Assembly: GCF_001570765.1 (NCBI RefSeq) | Contig: NZ_BCSH01000009.1 | Coordinates: 89,270-153,269 of the forward strand | Origin: Nocardiopsis listeri NBRC 13360 | GTDB lineage: Bacteria > Actinomycetota > Actinomycetes > Streptosporangiales > Streptosporangiaceae | DNA length: 64,000 nt | Reading direction: 5' to 3' | Shown here: piece after piece, positions 1-8,690 of the stretch | Position numbering within the stretch: the stretch's first letter is position 1 | Layout of the letters: each line of letters opens with the position of its first letter | The notes under the pieces: generated by a model | What the model was told of the DNA's origin: nothing | Databases searched by the model: none | What the model saw: the letters and a program-made list of their open reading frames with translations, nothing else | Position numbers and translations under genes: made by a program

Positions 1-148
1 CACCTTCGACAACGGGTTCGTCGGCTACTGGCTGCCCGATGACATCGAGGCGACCGTCACCGTCGAGTACGAGGGCCGCTCCGGCAGTACGTCGATCTCC
101 ACCGGTGCGGACGACCCCACCTGTCTGACCACCCTCGAACTGGCCTGA
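1..148 (+). CDS. CueP-family metal-binding protein, C-terminal fragment
   Basis: Only the last 48 codons are in the window, read in the frame starting at base 2 and ending in TGA at 146-148. The peptide contains GFVGYWLPDDIEATVTVEY and ends with DDPTCLTTLEL. I recognise this from memory as the C-terminal part of the CueP family of secreted copper-binding proteins, which are small extracytoplasmic proteins in actinomycetes. The single Cys near the end fits the family. The N-terminus, signal peptide and promoter lie outside the window. The call is moderate because only a short segment is visible. Confidence 0.6.
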   Translation, partial: TFDNGFVGYWLPDDIEATVTVEYEGRSGSTSISTGADDPTCLTTLELA

Positions 149-161
149 GGTACTCGACGCC

Positions 162-818
162 TCAGGGTCGGGCCACGCCCGTGCGGTAGGCCCACACCAC
201 CGTTTGAAGCCGGTCCCGGGTACCGATCTTGGTCATCGCCCGCCCCAGGTGCGACTTCACGGTGCTGGTCTCGATGAACAGCGCCTTGGCGATCTCCGCG
301 TTGGACATCCCCTTCGACAGCATCCGCACGATCTCGGTCTCGCGTGAGGTGAGCAGTTCCACCACGTCCGGGGTGCGCTCCTTGGGCGGTCGCCGCCGGG
401 CGAACTCGGTCATCACCCGCCGCGTCACCGCCCGGTCCATCAGCCCCTGGCCGCGCGCCAACCGTCGCACCGCCTCCACCAGTTCGTCCGGGTCGGTGTC
501 CTTGAGGACGAACCCGGAGGCACCGGCCTCCAACGCTCCGAACACGTACTCGTCGAGGTCGAACGTGGTGATGACCAGTACCTCGGGCGGCTGTCCGGCG
601 GCGTGGTCCAGGATCTCCCGGGTGGCGGACAACCCGTCGCCCCCGGGCATGCGCACGTCCATGAGCACGACGTCGGGTTTCGAGCGTCGCGCCGACTCCA
701 CGGCGCTCGGCCCGTCGGCGGCCTCGCCCACCACCTCGATGTCCTCGGCCAGCTCCAGGATGACCCGGAATCCGGTCCGAACGATGGCCTGGTCGTCCAC
801 CAACAGCACCCTGATCAA
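162..818 (-). CDS. LuxR/NarL-family response regulator
   Basis: DNA-binding response regulator of 218 residues, partner of the kinase encoded just upstream. The receiver domain starts MIRVLLVDDQ, with the acidic pair near residues 8-9 and the phospho-acceptor Asp54 in VVLMDVRMPG. The conserved Lys is in GFVLKD. The C-terminal LuxR helix-turn-helix reads LTSRETEIVRMLSKGMSNAE and continues to SHLGRAMTKIG. I chose the TTG at 818 because a GGAG lies a few bases upstream and the TTG overlaps the kinase stop (TTGA). A longer in-frame ATG start at 863 would add a tail unlike the family. The two genes are translationally coupled. The signal sensed is unknown. Confidence 0.9.
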   Translation of the reverse strand: MIRVLLVDDQAIVRTGFRVILELAEDIEVVGEAADGPSAVESARRSKPDVVLMDVRMPGGDGLSATREILDHAAGQPPEVLVITTFDLDEYVFGALEAGASGFVLKDTDPDELVEAVRRLARGQGLMDRAVTRRVMTEFARRRPPKERTPDVVELLTSRETEIVRMLSKGMSNAEIAKALFIETSTVKSHLGRAMTKIGTRDRLQTVVWAYRTGVARP

Positions 819-2113
819 CGCGTCTCCTCCCGCTCCACCGGAATCTCCCATCGGACCCGCCAACCTCCGCGGTCCGTGGGTCCCACGTCCAACCGCGCGC
901 CGACCACGCCAGCGCGCTCACGCATCCCCAACACTCCGAGCCCTCGGCCGTTCCGGTCGACGTCGCGGGCGCCGCCCGCCTCGTTCTCGACCTCCAACGC
1001 GAACCGCTCGGGTCGGTACCACAACCGCACGGACACGTTCGCGCCGGCGGCGTGGTCGCGGGCGTTGCTCAGCGCCTCCTGCACCGCCCGGTAAGCGGTA
1101 ACGTCGGCGATCGGCGGCAGTTCGTAGGGGCTGCCCTCACGAACGAGGCGAAGGTCGGTGCCCAGTTCCCGTTCCGTCGACACCAGCCGTTCCACGGCGG
1201 CCAGTCCCGGAACCGGCGCGTCCCGTGCCTCCGTATCGTGGCCGGGCCGCGTCTCCTCCTCGTCCGGGTCGCGCAGTGCGCCCACCACGGCCCGCAGGCC
1301 GGTGAGGGTCTCCTTGCCCTGGGTGCGTACCCAGACCATCGCGTGGCGGGCGGCCTCGTCGTCGCGACCGATCAGCCGTTCGGCGGCCCCCGCCTGGACG
1401 ACCATGCCGGACAGGTGGTGGGCGGCTATGTCGTGCAGCTCCCGCGCCATGCGGGTGCGTTCGGCCCGGATCGCGGTCTGTGCGCGCTCCTTGTGCGCCT
1501 GTATCTCCTCGGCGTCGCGCAGCCTCACCAGCTCCGCGTAACGGCGGTGGGTTCCCACGTAGATGCCGATCAGGCCCGGGACGAGGAGCGCCGGCACGGT
1601 CAGGATCGGCGCCGTCACCCAGGACGGTGGTTCGCCCGGCAGCACCGGCGAGAGCCCTGCCGCCGGTGCCAGAGCGCCCGTGAGCAGGCCCTCCGCCGCC
1701 CCGTACACCAGGGCGCACGCCACCAGCACGACCGACAACCGCGACAGCGACAGCACGGTGCCGCAGGTGTAGGCGGCGATGAACAGGGCCGGCCCATGGA
1801 AGTTGAATCCGGCCGGGGTCAGGGACGCGAGCAACACCTGGAGCGCCGCGACCCCCACCAGGGACAGGACCGGGTTCTGCCGACGCAGCCCCAGAGGCAG
1901 GGCCTGCGCCAGCAACACCAGGCCGGAGGAGACGATCGTTCCTCGGGCGAGCACGACGCCCTCCAACGACTCCAAGGCGGGCAGGGACACCCACAGGACG
2001 GCGACGGACACCGCTCCCACCAGCAGGCCCAGGGCGATGTCGCGGCGGGTGTCCCCCCGCAGCCCCAGACCGTCCAGCAGATGATCGAAACGGTGCGTCG
2101 CCGACCGATCCAT
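815..2113 (-). CDS. Sensor histidine kinase (NarL-type, HisKA_3)
   Basis: Membrane sensor kinase of 432 residues. The N-terminal 190 residues form about five or six hydrophobic segments (for example LLVGAVSVAVLWV and LLVPGLIGIYV) with no obvious extracellular domain. The phospho-acceptor is His227 in ARELHDIAAHHLSG, the HisKA_3 signature. The C-terminal ATPase domain has an N-box in AVQEALSNARDHA and a G-box in GRGLGVLGMRERAG. The ATG at 2113 gives a normal family start. Its stop overlaps the response-regulator start, and its start lies 17 bases downstream of the beta-lactamase-like gene, so the three genes look like one operon. This suggests envelope-stress sensing, but that is an inference. 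Confidence 0.9.
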   Translation of the reverse strand: MDRSATHRFDHLLDGLGLRGDTRRDIALGLLVGAVSVAVLWVSLPALESLEGVVLARGTIVSSGLVLLAQALPLGLRRQNPVLSLVGVAALQVLLASLTPAGFNFHGPALFIAAYTCGTVLSLSRLSVVLVACALVYGAAEGLLTGALAPAAGLSPVLPGEPPSWVTAPILTVPALLVPGLIGIYVGTHRRYAELVRLRDAEEIQAHKERAQTAIRAERTRMARELHDIAAHHLSGMVVQAGAAERLIGRDDEAARHAMVWVRTQGKETLTGLRAVVGALRDPDEEETRPGHDTEARDAPVPGLAAVERLVSTERELGTDLRLVREGSPYELPPIADVTAYRAVQEALSNARDHAAGANVSVRLWYRPERFALEVENEAGGARDVDRNGRGLGVLGMRERAGVVGARLDVGPTDRGGWRVRWEIPVEREETR

Positions 2114-2130
2114 GGTGATGACCTCTCGAC

Positions 2131-4131
2131 TCAGTAGGACACGCTGGGGAAGAGCAGTCCGAAGGTGACCGCGAACCACTGCACGATCAACAGGGCGACC
2201 AGGACCAGGGAACCGCCCACCACATACTTCCATCCCGCGCGCCGTCGGACGTCCTGGAACAGGCTCCAGGCCGCGGGCAGGATGGCCAGGATCCCGAGCA
2301 GTTGCAGCGCCTGGATCGTGCGCAGCACCAGGGTGGGGATGGTCTGGAACTCCAAGATGGCCATGACGACCAATACCCAGGACGAGAGCGCCACCACGGT
2401 GGACCCCACGCCGACCCTGGTGAGGACACGGGCGAGCCGACCTTCGCGACCACGCCCGGGTTTGCCGGCCCAGCGCCGCAGAAGGGCCCCGATCGGCCAC
2501 GACAGCACGGTCACCACCAGGATGAGCACCGCTGCGGCCATGATCGGCAACACCACCGCCTGCTGACGCTCACCGTCGACAGGAAGCAGGGTGAACGCCG
2601 ACGCGAAGCCGATGGCCTCGACGCTCTGCCCGTCCTCGTCCGGGCGCATGGCGATCACGCTGTGCCCGTCGACCTGGCGCCACACCCACGGTTCGATCTC
2701 CTCGTAGACCGTTGGAACGAACGTTTCCGGTCCGGGGGAGACCAGGATCGTTCCGTCGCCGAGGTCCTGTACCCGGGTCTGCCCCAGGAGGTTCAGGGCG
2801 ACGAGGAAGTTGCTCTCCATCTGCCGTGAGCCGATGTAGGAGCCCTCGGCGAGGGCGGCGTGTTCGGCGGCCGTGTCCTCGACCGAGACCTCCTCGACGC
2901 CGCCTTCCTCGGCGGGGAAGTACCGGTCGAAGAATCCGTCCACGATGTCCATGCGCAGGAGGTGGCTGGCCATGCCCGCGTTGCCGCTGCCGTTGAGCGT
3001 CACGAAGATGCCGCTGCGCGCCTCGGGCAGGAACTGCATCTCGGTGTGGAAGTGCTGTGTGTCCCCGCCGTGCCCGAGGATGCGGTGACCGTTACGATCC
3101 TCCTCGAAGAGCCCCAGCGTCATCCGCGGCCCACCCGCCATGGAGCCCAGGGTGTCCTCGTCCAGGGCCGGGGCGTGCATCTGCTCCAAGGTGGCGGGTT
3201 CGAGGATCTCCCCCTCGCCCTCCTGCGGCATGTGAGCGAGCATGAACCGCGCCATGTCGGTGGCCGAGGCCGTGAACGCGCCGGCGGGTGCCTCGGCCAC
3301 CGTCTCGAACGGTTGGGCGGGGCCGCCGGTGACCTCGTAGGCGCCGGCCAGACGTTCCCGCAGGTCGTCGGGGAGTGGTTGGGCGAAGGAGGAGGAGTCC
3401 ATGCCGAGTGGTTCCAGGACCTCGGACCGGACGTACTCGTCGAAGGGGACACCGCTGACCTGTTCGACGATGAGTCCGGCGAGCGAGTTGCCGTGGTTGG
3501 AGTAGGACGGGACCTCACCGGGCGGGTAGATCTGCTCAGGTGGGTCGGTGCTCAGACGTTGGGTCAGGTCGTTCTCGGCGCCCTCGGCGAGGATGGCCCC
3601 TTGGATGCTTTCCTCGAACCCGGGCGTGTGGGTCAGCAGGTGCCGCATCGTGATGGGCTCGTCGAAGTTGGTGGGCGGGTCGAAGTCGAGGTACTCACTG
3701 ATGTCGGTGTCCAGGTCGATGTCCCCTCGCTCCACCAGTTGCATGACGGCGGTGGCGGTGAACGCCTTGGAGACGGAACCGACCCTGAAGAGGGTCTCCT
3801 CCGGGTCGACGGGTACCGGTTCCTCCCCGTCGACGCCGGTGTGGGCGTGACCGTAGCCGCGGGCGGTGAGCAGCTCACCGTCGTGGACCACGGAGATCGA
3901 GGCGCCGGGGATCTCGGTCCTGGCCAACTCGGTGGGGACCAGCCCGTCCAACCAGGCGTTGACGTCCTCTTCGGTGAGTTCGGCCGTGGCGGGGGGCACA
4001 GGGGCGGGGGTGGCCGCGACCGGTTCGGCCGAGCCGGAGGCGCACCCGGTGGCGAGCACGGCCAAGGCGCCGAGGGCGGCGGCCAAGGTCACCGGGGTGC
4101 GGTGTCGGCGGGTGGGCGGGTCGGTCTTCAT
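2131..4131 (-). CDS. Serine beta-lactamase-like lipoprotein with C-terminal membrane helices
   Basis: A 666-residue serine hydrolase of the beta-lactamase/class C-like (AmpC/EstB) family. The lipobox LATGC puts the lipid-modified Cys at residue 30. The SxxK nucleophile motif is S119-V-S-K122 in FRVGSVSKAFTATAVMQL. YSN follows in PSYSNHGNSLAG, and a third His-Gly motif appears as GHGGDTQHFH. After about residue 520 there are about four hydrophobic helices, so the catalytic domain probably sits outside the membrane on an anchored tail. Such proteins act on peptidoglycan, D-amino peptides or esters; true beta-lactam hydrolysis cannot be inferred. It is first in the operon with the two-component system. 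The ATG at 4131 is chosen because it begins the signal peptide. Confidence 0.85.
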   Translation of the reverse strand: MKTDPPTRRHRTPVTLAAALGALAVLATGCASGSAEPVAATPAPVPPATAELTEEDVNAWLDGLVPTELARTEIPGASISVVHDGELLTARGYGHAHTGVDGEEPVPVDPEETLFRVGSVSKAFTATAVMQLVERGDIDLDTDISEYLDFDPPTNFDEPITMRHLLTHTPGFEESIQGAILAEGAENDLTQRLSTDPPEQIYPPGEVPSYSNHGNSLAGLIVEQVSGVPFDEYVRSEVLEPLGMDSSSFAQPLPDDLRERLAGAYEVTGGPAQPFETVAEAPAGAFTASATDMARFMLAHMPQEGEGEILEPATLEQMHAPALDEDTLGSMAGGPRMTLGLFEEDRNGHRILGHGGDTQHFHTEMQFLPEARSGIFVTLNGSGNAGMASHLLRMDIVDGFFDRYFPAEEGGVEEVSVEDTAAEHAALAEGSYIGSRQMESNFLVALNLLGQTRVQDLGDGTILVSPGPETFVPTVYEEIEPWVWRQVDGHSVIAMRPDEDGQSVEAIGFASAFTLLPVDGERQQAVVLPIMAAAVLILVVTVLSWPIGALLRRWAGKPGRGREGRLARVLTRVGVGSTVVALSSWVLVVMAILEFQTIPTLVLRTIQALQLLGILAILPAAWSLFQDVRRRAGWKYVVGGSLVLVALLIVQWFAVTFGLLFPSVSY

Positions 4132-4245
4132 CGGGATCACTGATCTCCTTCTCGTGTGTGATCCCAGCCTTGTGGAGCGCGCCCCTTCGGCACATCGGGC
4201 GCGGGTCGACACCGCGTCTACGACCTTTGGTGGAGGCGGCCACCG

Positions 4246-5214
4246 TCACGACCCGGCGAGCAGCACCTTCGCCACGTCGCCGTCGGTCACCAGGGTCGAG
4301 ACCAACCCGCTCTTGAGTACCGCGCCGATCGCCCGGGCCTTGGCCTCGTCACCGGCTCCGGCGACCGCCACCACCTCGGGAACCTCGCGCAGTTGGTCGG
4401 TGCCGATGCTGATGATCCGCTCGTCCAGGTCGGTGTGGACGCGCCGCCCCTCGGAGTCGAAGAGCCGGGCGGACATCTCCGCGCTCACACCCAGCGCCGT
4501 GTACCGATCGCGGGCCTGGGGGGTCAGTGCGGGATAGACGGTCGAGTTGTGCTCGCCCCAGCCGCCGATCGCCACCACGGCGGTGGAGAGTCGATCGAAG
4601 TGCCCGAACGCGGCGGCGATGCCCGGGTCGGCGCGCAGGGTACGCGCGGTCGCCGCGTCCGGGAGGATGAGCGGCGCGTAGATCGGGTACGCGGCGCCAC
4701 CGGACAGTCGCGCCACCCTGCGCACGGTCTCCACCGACCCGCCGGCCTCGGTGTGCTCCGAGAGCACCCCGTTGAGCTGCACCACCGTGCACCGGGGCAG
4801 TTCGACCATCTCCGCGCCCATGGCCTGGAGGCCGCGACTCCAGGCCAGCCCCAGCACGTCGTCGGGGCGAACGATCTCGGCCAGCAGCCGGGCCGCCACC
4901 GAACCCAGGGCCCGGCGAGTCTCCAGTGGGTCCTCCATGGCGTCCACGACGATGGCCCGACGCAGCCCGTAGGCCTCTCTGAGTCGTTCGGACTGTTCCC
5001 CGGCCAGACGCGCGGGCAACCGGATGTCGATGCGCACGATCCCGCTCGTTCGAGCGGTCTCCAGGTCGCGGGCGATCTTGAACCGGCTCAGCCCGAACTC
5101 TTCGGCGATCTCCACCTTGGAGCGTCCCTCCAGGTAGAACCTGCGGGCTATCGCGGCGAGCCGCACCATCTCCGCGGGGCCGTCGGGGGTAGGGTCACTG
5201 CGCCGATCGCTCAT
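4246..5214 (-). CDS. SorC-family sugar-binding transcriptional regulator
   Basis: A 322-residue regulator. Residues 30-62 hold the helix-turn-helix (RSKVEIAEEFGLSRFKIARD). The rest is the SorC/DeoR-type sugar-phosphate binding domain, with the family-typical segments VLGLAWSRGLQAMG and VAIGGWG. It is transcribed away from the polyol dehydrogenase and ABC genes starting at 5342, so it is the likely local regulator of that locus, responding to a polyol or sugar phosphate. The ATG at 5214 is used; longer in-frame extensions run into the divergent promoter. The inverted repeat at 5300-5319 is a candidate binding site. Confidence 0.9.
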   Translation of the reverse strand: MSDRRSDPTPDGPAEMVRLAAIARRFYLEGRSKVEIAEEFGLSRFKIARDLETARTSGIVRIDIRLPARLAGEQSERLREAYGLRRAIVVDAMEDPLETRRALGSVAARLLAEIVRPDDVLGLAWSRGLQAMGAEMVELPRCTVVQLNGVLSEHTEAGGSVETVRRVARLSGGAAYPIYAPLILPDAATARTLRADPGIAAAFGHFDRLSTAVVAIGGWGEHNSTVYPALTPQARDRYTALGVSAEMSARLFDSEGRRVHTDLDERIISIGTDQLREVPEVVAVAGAGDEAKARAIGAVLKSGLVSTLVTDGDVAKVLLAGS

Positions 5215-5249
5215 ATGTGCACGAGTGTACTCGATTGTTGCTCCACCCA

Positions 5250-5279
5250 TTGACACGCTGATTCCGGTGGGCTTTGAAT
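5250..5279 (+). promoter_or_regulatory. Candidate sigma70-type promoter of the polyol operon
   Basis: A perfect TTGACA lies at 5250-5255. An 18-base spacer separates it from TTGAAT at 5274-5279, a weak -10 match. It points toward the dehydrogenase gene and lies just upstream of the operator-like palindrome, a normal arrangement for repression or activation by the divergent SorC protein. No start-site data are available. Confidence 0.4.
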
Positions 5280-5299
5280 GTACGAACATCTGTGACGCA

Positions 5300-5319
5300 G
5301 ATCGCTCAAACGAGCGATC
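5300..5319. promoter_or_regulatory. Inverted-repeat operator, probable SorC-family site
   Basis: GATCGCTC at 5300-5307 and GAGCGATC at 5312-5319 are perfect 8-base arms around AAAC. The site lies between the divergent regulator and dehydrogenase genes, just downstream of the candidate -10 and 22 bases before the GTG start. Its position and symmetry fit a regulator site; its assignment to the adjacent SorC protein is an inference. Confidence 0.55.
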
Positions 5320-5341
5320 AAGCTTTCGGGAGGGTTCTGCC

Positions 5342-6355
5342 GTGCGCGCCGCCATCATCACCGAACCGGGATCCCTCTCCGTGGGAGACCGCCCGCGACC
5401 CACCCCCGCTCCCGACGGTGTCGTCGTCCGGGTCGGAGCCTGTGGGATCTGCGGAACCGACCTGCACATCGCCGACGGAGAGTTCCCGCCCAGCCCCTAC
5501 CCCCTGGTGCCCGGCCACGAGTTCGCCGGCACCGTGACCGCCGTCGGCGAACGCGCCCTCGGGGACCTGCGCCCCGGCGACCGGGTGGCCGTCGACCCCT
5601 CGCTGTTCTGCGGACACTGCGAGTACTGTCGCGCCGGACGCGGCAACCTCTGTGCCGACTGGGGCGCGATCGGTGACACCGTCGACGGCGCCTTCGCCGA
5701 GTACGTGGCCGTCCCCGCCGCCAACTGCTACCGCATGCCCGACTCGATGAGCATGCGCGAGGGCGCCCTCGTCGAACCACTGTCCTGCGCCGTGCACGGC
5801 GTGCGACGCATCGGTGTGGAGACCGGTGAACGCTTCCTGCTGATCGGTGCCGGCACCATGGGCCTGCTCCTGCAACAGCTGCTCCAAAGCTCCGGCGCCC
5901 GAGTGACGATGGTCGACCGCAACACCCGCCGACTGGCCATCTCCGCCGACCTGGGCGCCGAACACACCGCCACCGACGTCACCGAACTGGAGGGTGTCGG
6001 ACCGGCCGACGGCTTCGACGCCGCGGTGGACGTCACCGGGGCTCCACCCGCCATCGAAGCGGCCTTCATGTCCCTGCGCCGAGGGGGACGCCTGCTCGTC
6101 TTCGGAGTCGCCGACGAAGACGCCCGGATCTCGATCTCGCCCTTCCGGATCTACAACGACGAGATCACCATCGTGGGCTCCATGGCCGTGCTGAACAGCT
6201 ACGGAGCCGCCGTGGACCTCATGGCCTCCGGAGCGATCCAGACGGCGCCGCTGCTCACCGACACCCTGTCCCTGGAGAAGTTCCCGGAGGCGCTGGCCAT
6301 GATGCGGGCCGGCAGCGGGGTCAAGATCCAGGTCGTCCCCCAGACCTCCCCCTGA
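5342..6355 (+). CDS. Zinc-dependent polyol/alcohol dehydrogenase (medium-chain)
   Basis: A 337-residue medium-chain dehydrogenase of the sorbitol/xylitol/threonine dehydrogenase type. It oxidises a polyol to a ketose using NAD. Catalytic zinc ligands are Cys37 (in CGICGTDLH) and the GHE motif at 58-60. The structural zinc cysteines are 90, 93, 96 and 104 (CGHCEYCRAGRGNLC). The Rossmann motif is GAGTMGLLL, and an Asp follows in VTMVDRN, which favours NAD over NADP. The GTG at 5342 is preceded by GGGAGGG at a proper distance; an upstream ATG at 5225 would run through the promoter and operator. It is the first gene of the operon with the ABC importer. The exact substrate is unknown. Confidence 0.88.
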   Translation: MRAAIITEPGSLSVGDRPRPTPAPDGVVVRVGACGICGTDLHIADGEFPPSPYPLVPGHEFAGTVTAVGERALGDLRPGDRVAVDPSLFCGHCEYCRAGRGNLCADWGAIGDTVDGAFAEYVAVPAANCYRMPDSMSMREGALVEPLSCAVHGVRRIGVETGERFLLIGAGTMGLLLQQLLQSSGARVTMVDRNTRRLAISADLGAEHTATDVTELEGVGPADGFDAAVDVTGAPPAIEAAFMSLRRGGRLLVFGVADEDARISISPFRIYNDEITIVGSMAVLNSYGAAVDLMASGAIQTAPLLTDTLSLEKFPEALAMMRAGSGVKIQVVPQTSP

Positions 6356-6372
6356 GCCGGAAAGGCACCATC

Positions 6373-7734
6373 GTGCGCACCACCACCTTCACCACCGGCG
6401 CCACCGCCGTGGCGGCCTCGGCGCTCCTGCTCACCGGCTGCGCCGGGGCGGGGGCCACCTCCGCGGGGGAGGGGGCCGTCCGGCTGACCGTCGCGATCGT
6501 GTCCAACCCACAGATGCAGGACGCGATCTCCCTGCAGGACGAGTTCCGCGAGCAGAACCCCGGCATCGAGGTCGACTTCGTGTCCCTGCCCGAGAACGAG
6601 GCCCGCGCCAAGATCACCACGTCCGTGGCCACCGGCGGGGGCGAGTTCGACGCCGTCATGATCAGCAACTACGAGACCCGCCAGTGGGCCGAGTACGGCT
6701 GGCTGGAGAACCTGCAACCCCTCATCGACGCATCCGAGGGCTACGACCACGAGGACTTCATCCCCTCCCTGCGCGAGGACCTGTCCGTGGACGGCGACAT
6801 GTACTCGGTGCCCTTCTACGGGGAGTCGTCCTTCCTGACCTATCGCACCGACCTGTTCGAACAGGCCGGCCTGGAGATGCCCGAGAACCCCACCTGGGAC
6901 GAGGTCGCCGACCTCGCGGCCGAACTCGACGGGGTGGAGCCGGGCGTGGCCGGGATCTGCCTGCGCGGCCTGGCCGGATGGGGTGAGGTCCTCAGCCCGT
7001 TCAACAGCGTCCTCAACACCTTCGGTGGCCGCTGGTACGACGAGGAGTGGAACGCCGAACTCGACTCCCCGCAGTTCCAGGAGCCCGCCGACTTCTACGT
7101 GGAGCTGGTCCGCGAACACGGCCAGCCCGGCGCCGCCAACAGCGGCTTCGGCGACTGCCTGAACCACTACTCCCAGGGCCGCGCGGCCATGTTCTACGAC
7201 TCCACCTCCATGGTCAGCACCATCGAGGACGAGGACAACGCGACCGTGGCCGGACTCAACGGCTACGCGCCCGCCCCGGTGGCCGAGAGCGACTACGGCG
7301 GCTGGCTCTACGCCTGGACCCTGGGCATCCCCTCCACCTCCGAGCACAAGGAGGAGGCCTGGGAGTTCCTGGAGTGGATGACCGACCGGGAGTACGTGCG
7401 CACGGTCGCCGAGGAGTACGGCTGGCAGCGGGTCCCACCCGGCAACCGACTGTCCACCTTCGAGGAGCCCGAGTACCAGGAGGTCGCGGGGGCCTACGCC
7501 GAACCCATGCTCCAGGGCATCGAGGAGGCCGACCCGCAGGACCCGGGCACCCGACCCGTCCCCTACGACGGCATCGGCTTCCTGGCCATCCCCGAGTTCC
7601 AGGACCTGGGAACCCGGGTCAGTCAGCAGCTCAGCGCCGCCATCGCCGGACGGATCACCGTCGAAGAGGCGCTCGCGCAGAGCCAGGAGTACGCCGAGAC
7701 GGTCGGCGACACCTACAAGGAGGACGGGCGATGA
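6373..7734 (+). CDS. ABC transporter substrate-binding lipoprotein (polyol/sugar)
   Basis: A 453-residue family 1 extracellular solute-binding lipoprotein. The signal peptide ends in the lipobox LLTGC with Cys23. The mature part starts with a beta-strand LTVAIVSNPQMQDAI and contains the SBP segments EDLSVDGDMYSVPFYGES and FLTYRTDLFEQAGLEMP. This layout resembles mannitol/sorbitol-type binding proteins, which fits the adjacent polyol dehydrogenase. It starts with GTG 17 bases after the dehydrogenase and overlaps the first permease by 4 bases (ATGA). No ATPase gene is in the operon. Confidence 0.88.
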   Translation: MRTTTFTTGATAVAASALLLTGCAGAGATSAGEGAVRLTVAIVSNPQMQDAISLQDEFREQNPGIEVDFVSLPENEARAKITTSVATGGGEFDAVMISNYETRQWAEYGWLENLQPLIDASEGYDHEDFIPSLREDLSVDGDMYSVPFYGESSFLTYRTDLFEQAGLEMPENPTWDEVADLAAELDGVEPGVAGICLRGLAGWGEVLSPFNSVLNTFGGRWYDEEWNAELDSPQFQEPADFYVELVREHGQPGAANSGFGDCLNHYSQGRAAMFYDSTSMVSTIEDEDNATVAGLNGYAPAPVAESDYGGWLYAWTLGIPSTSEHKEEAWEFLEWMTDREYVRTVAEEYGWQRVPPGNRLSTFEEPEYQEVAGAYAEPMLQGIEEADPQDPGTRPVPYDGIGFLAIPEFQDLGTRVSQQLSAAIAGRITVEEALAQSQEYAETVGDTYKEDGR

Positions 7735-8690
7735 GCACGGCGACGGCACCCGCCGAGAAGACGTCCGAGAAGCCGACCGCACCCGCGGCCCGCACCGGTC
7801 GCGGCCCACGCGCCGCAGGGTGGGTGCGCCGGGCACCACTGCTGCCCGCGCTGGTGTTCATGCTGGTCGTCACCCAGCTGCCGTTCCTGGCCACCATCTT
7901 CTACTCGCTCAGGTCCTGGAACCTGGTGCGCCCCGACTCCCAGGCGTGGGTGGGCGTCGCCAACTACCTGGCGGTCTTCACCGACCGGCAGTTCCTCGCC
8001 GCGGTGGCCAACACGGTCCTGATCACGGCAGCCTGCGTGGTGGTGGCGATGCTGCTCGGCATCGGGCTGGCCCTGCTGCTGGACCGGAGTTTCTGGGGCA
8101 GGGGCGTGGTGCGCACCCTCGTCATCACCCCGTTCCTCATCCTGCCGGTGGCCACCGCGCTGCTGTGGAAGCACATCATGTTCGAGCCGGTGTTCGGGCT
8201 GATCGGCTTCGTGCTCTCGCCGTTGGGAGTGGACACCTACGACTGGGTCTCCCAGAGCCCGATCGTGTCCGTGGTCATCGCCCTGGTGTGGCAGTGGACC
8301 CCGTTCATGATGCTGCTGGTCCTGGCCGGGTTGCAGAGCCAGGACACCGACGCGCTGGAGGCCGGACAGGTCGACGGCGCCTCCAAGTGGCAGAGCTTCG
8401 TGTGGATCACCCTGCCCCACCTGCGCCGCTACATCGAACTGGGCGTCCTGCTGGGGTCGATCTACGTGGTCAACACCTTCGACACGATCTACATGATGAC
8501 CCAGGGCGGGCCGGGCACCGCCAGCTCCAACCTGCCCTTCTACATCTACCAGCGCACCTTCCTCGGCTTCGACATCGGTCAGTCGGCGGCGATGGGCGTC
8601 GTGGTGGTGGTCGGCACCATCATCGTGGCGATGTTGGCGCTGCGACTGATCTTCCGTACCTTCTTGAACGCACAGGAGGCCACATCGTGA
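7731..8690 (+). CDS. ABC transporter permease, MalF-type
   Basis: A 319-residue inner-membrane permease with six predicted helices after a Pro/Ala-rich cytoplasmic N-terminus. The EAA loop that contacts the ATPase reads EAGQVDGASKWQSFVWITLP. The ATG at 7731 overlaps the stop of the binding protein, and its own stop overlaps the next permease start, so the three subunits are translationally coupled. It forms the membrane channel with the following MalG-type permease. The ATPase must come from elsewhere, probably an MsiK-like shared subunit as in streptomycetes. Confidence 0.9.
   Translation: MSTATAPAEKTSEKPTAPAARTGRGPRAAGWVRRAPLLPALVFMLVVTQLPFLATIFYSLRSWNLVRPDSQAWVGVANYLAVFTDRQFLAAVANTVLITAACVVVAMLLGIGLALLLDRSFWGRGVVRTLVITPFLILPVATALLWKHIMFEPVFGLIGFVLSPLGVDTYDWVSQSPIVSVVIALVWQWTPFMMLLVLAGLQSQDTDALEAGQVDGASKWQSFVWITLPHLRRYIELGVLLGSIYVVNTFDTIYMMTQGGPGTASSNLPFYIYQRTFLGFDIGQSAAMGVVVVVGTIIVAMLALRLIFRTFLNAQEATS

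Noticed and set aside
2860..4143. Long plus-strand open frame opposite the beta-lactamase-like gene
   Set aside because: It is the reverse shadow of a gene with clear lipobox and SxxK motifs; its composition (Gly/Val/Arg-rich, no domain) is the usual artefact of high GC.
6199..7839. 546-codon minus-strand frame across the polyol binding protein
   Set aside because: It mirrors a recognised binding protein and has no ribosome site or domain.
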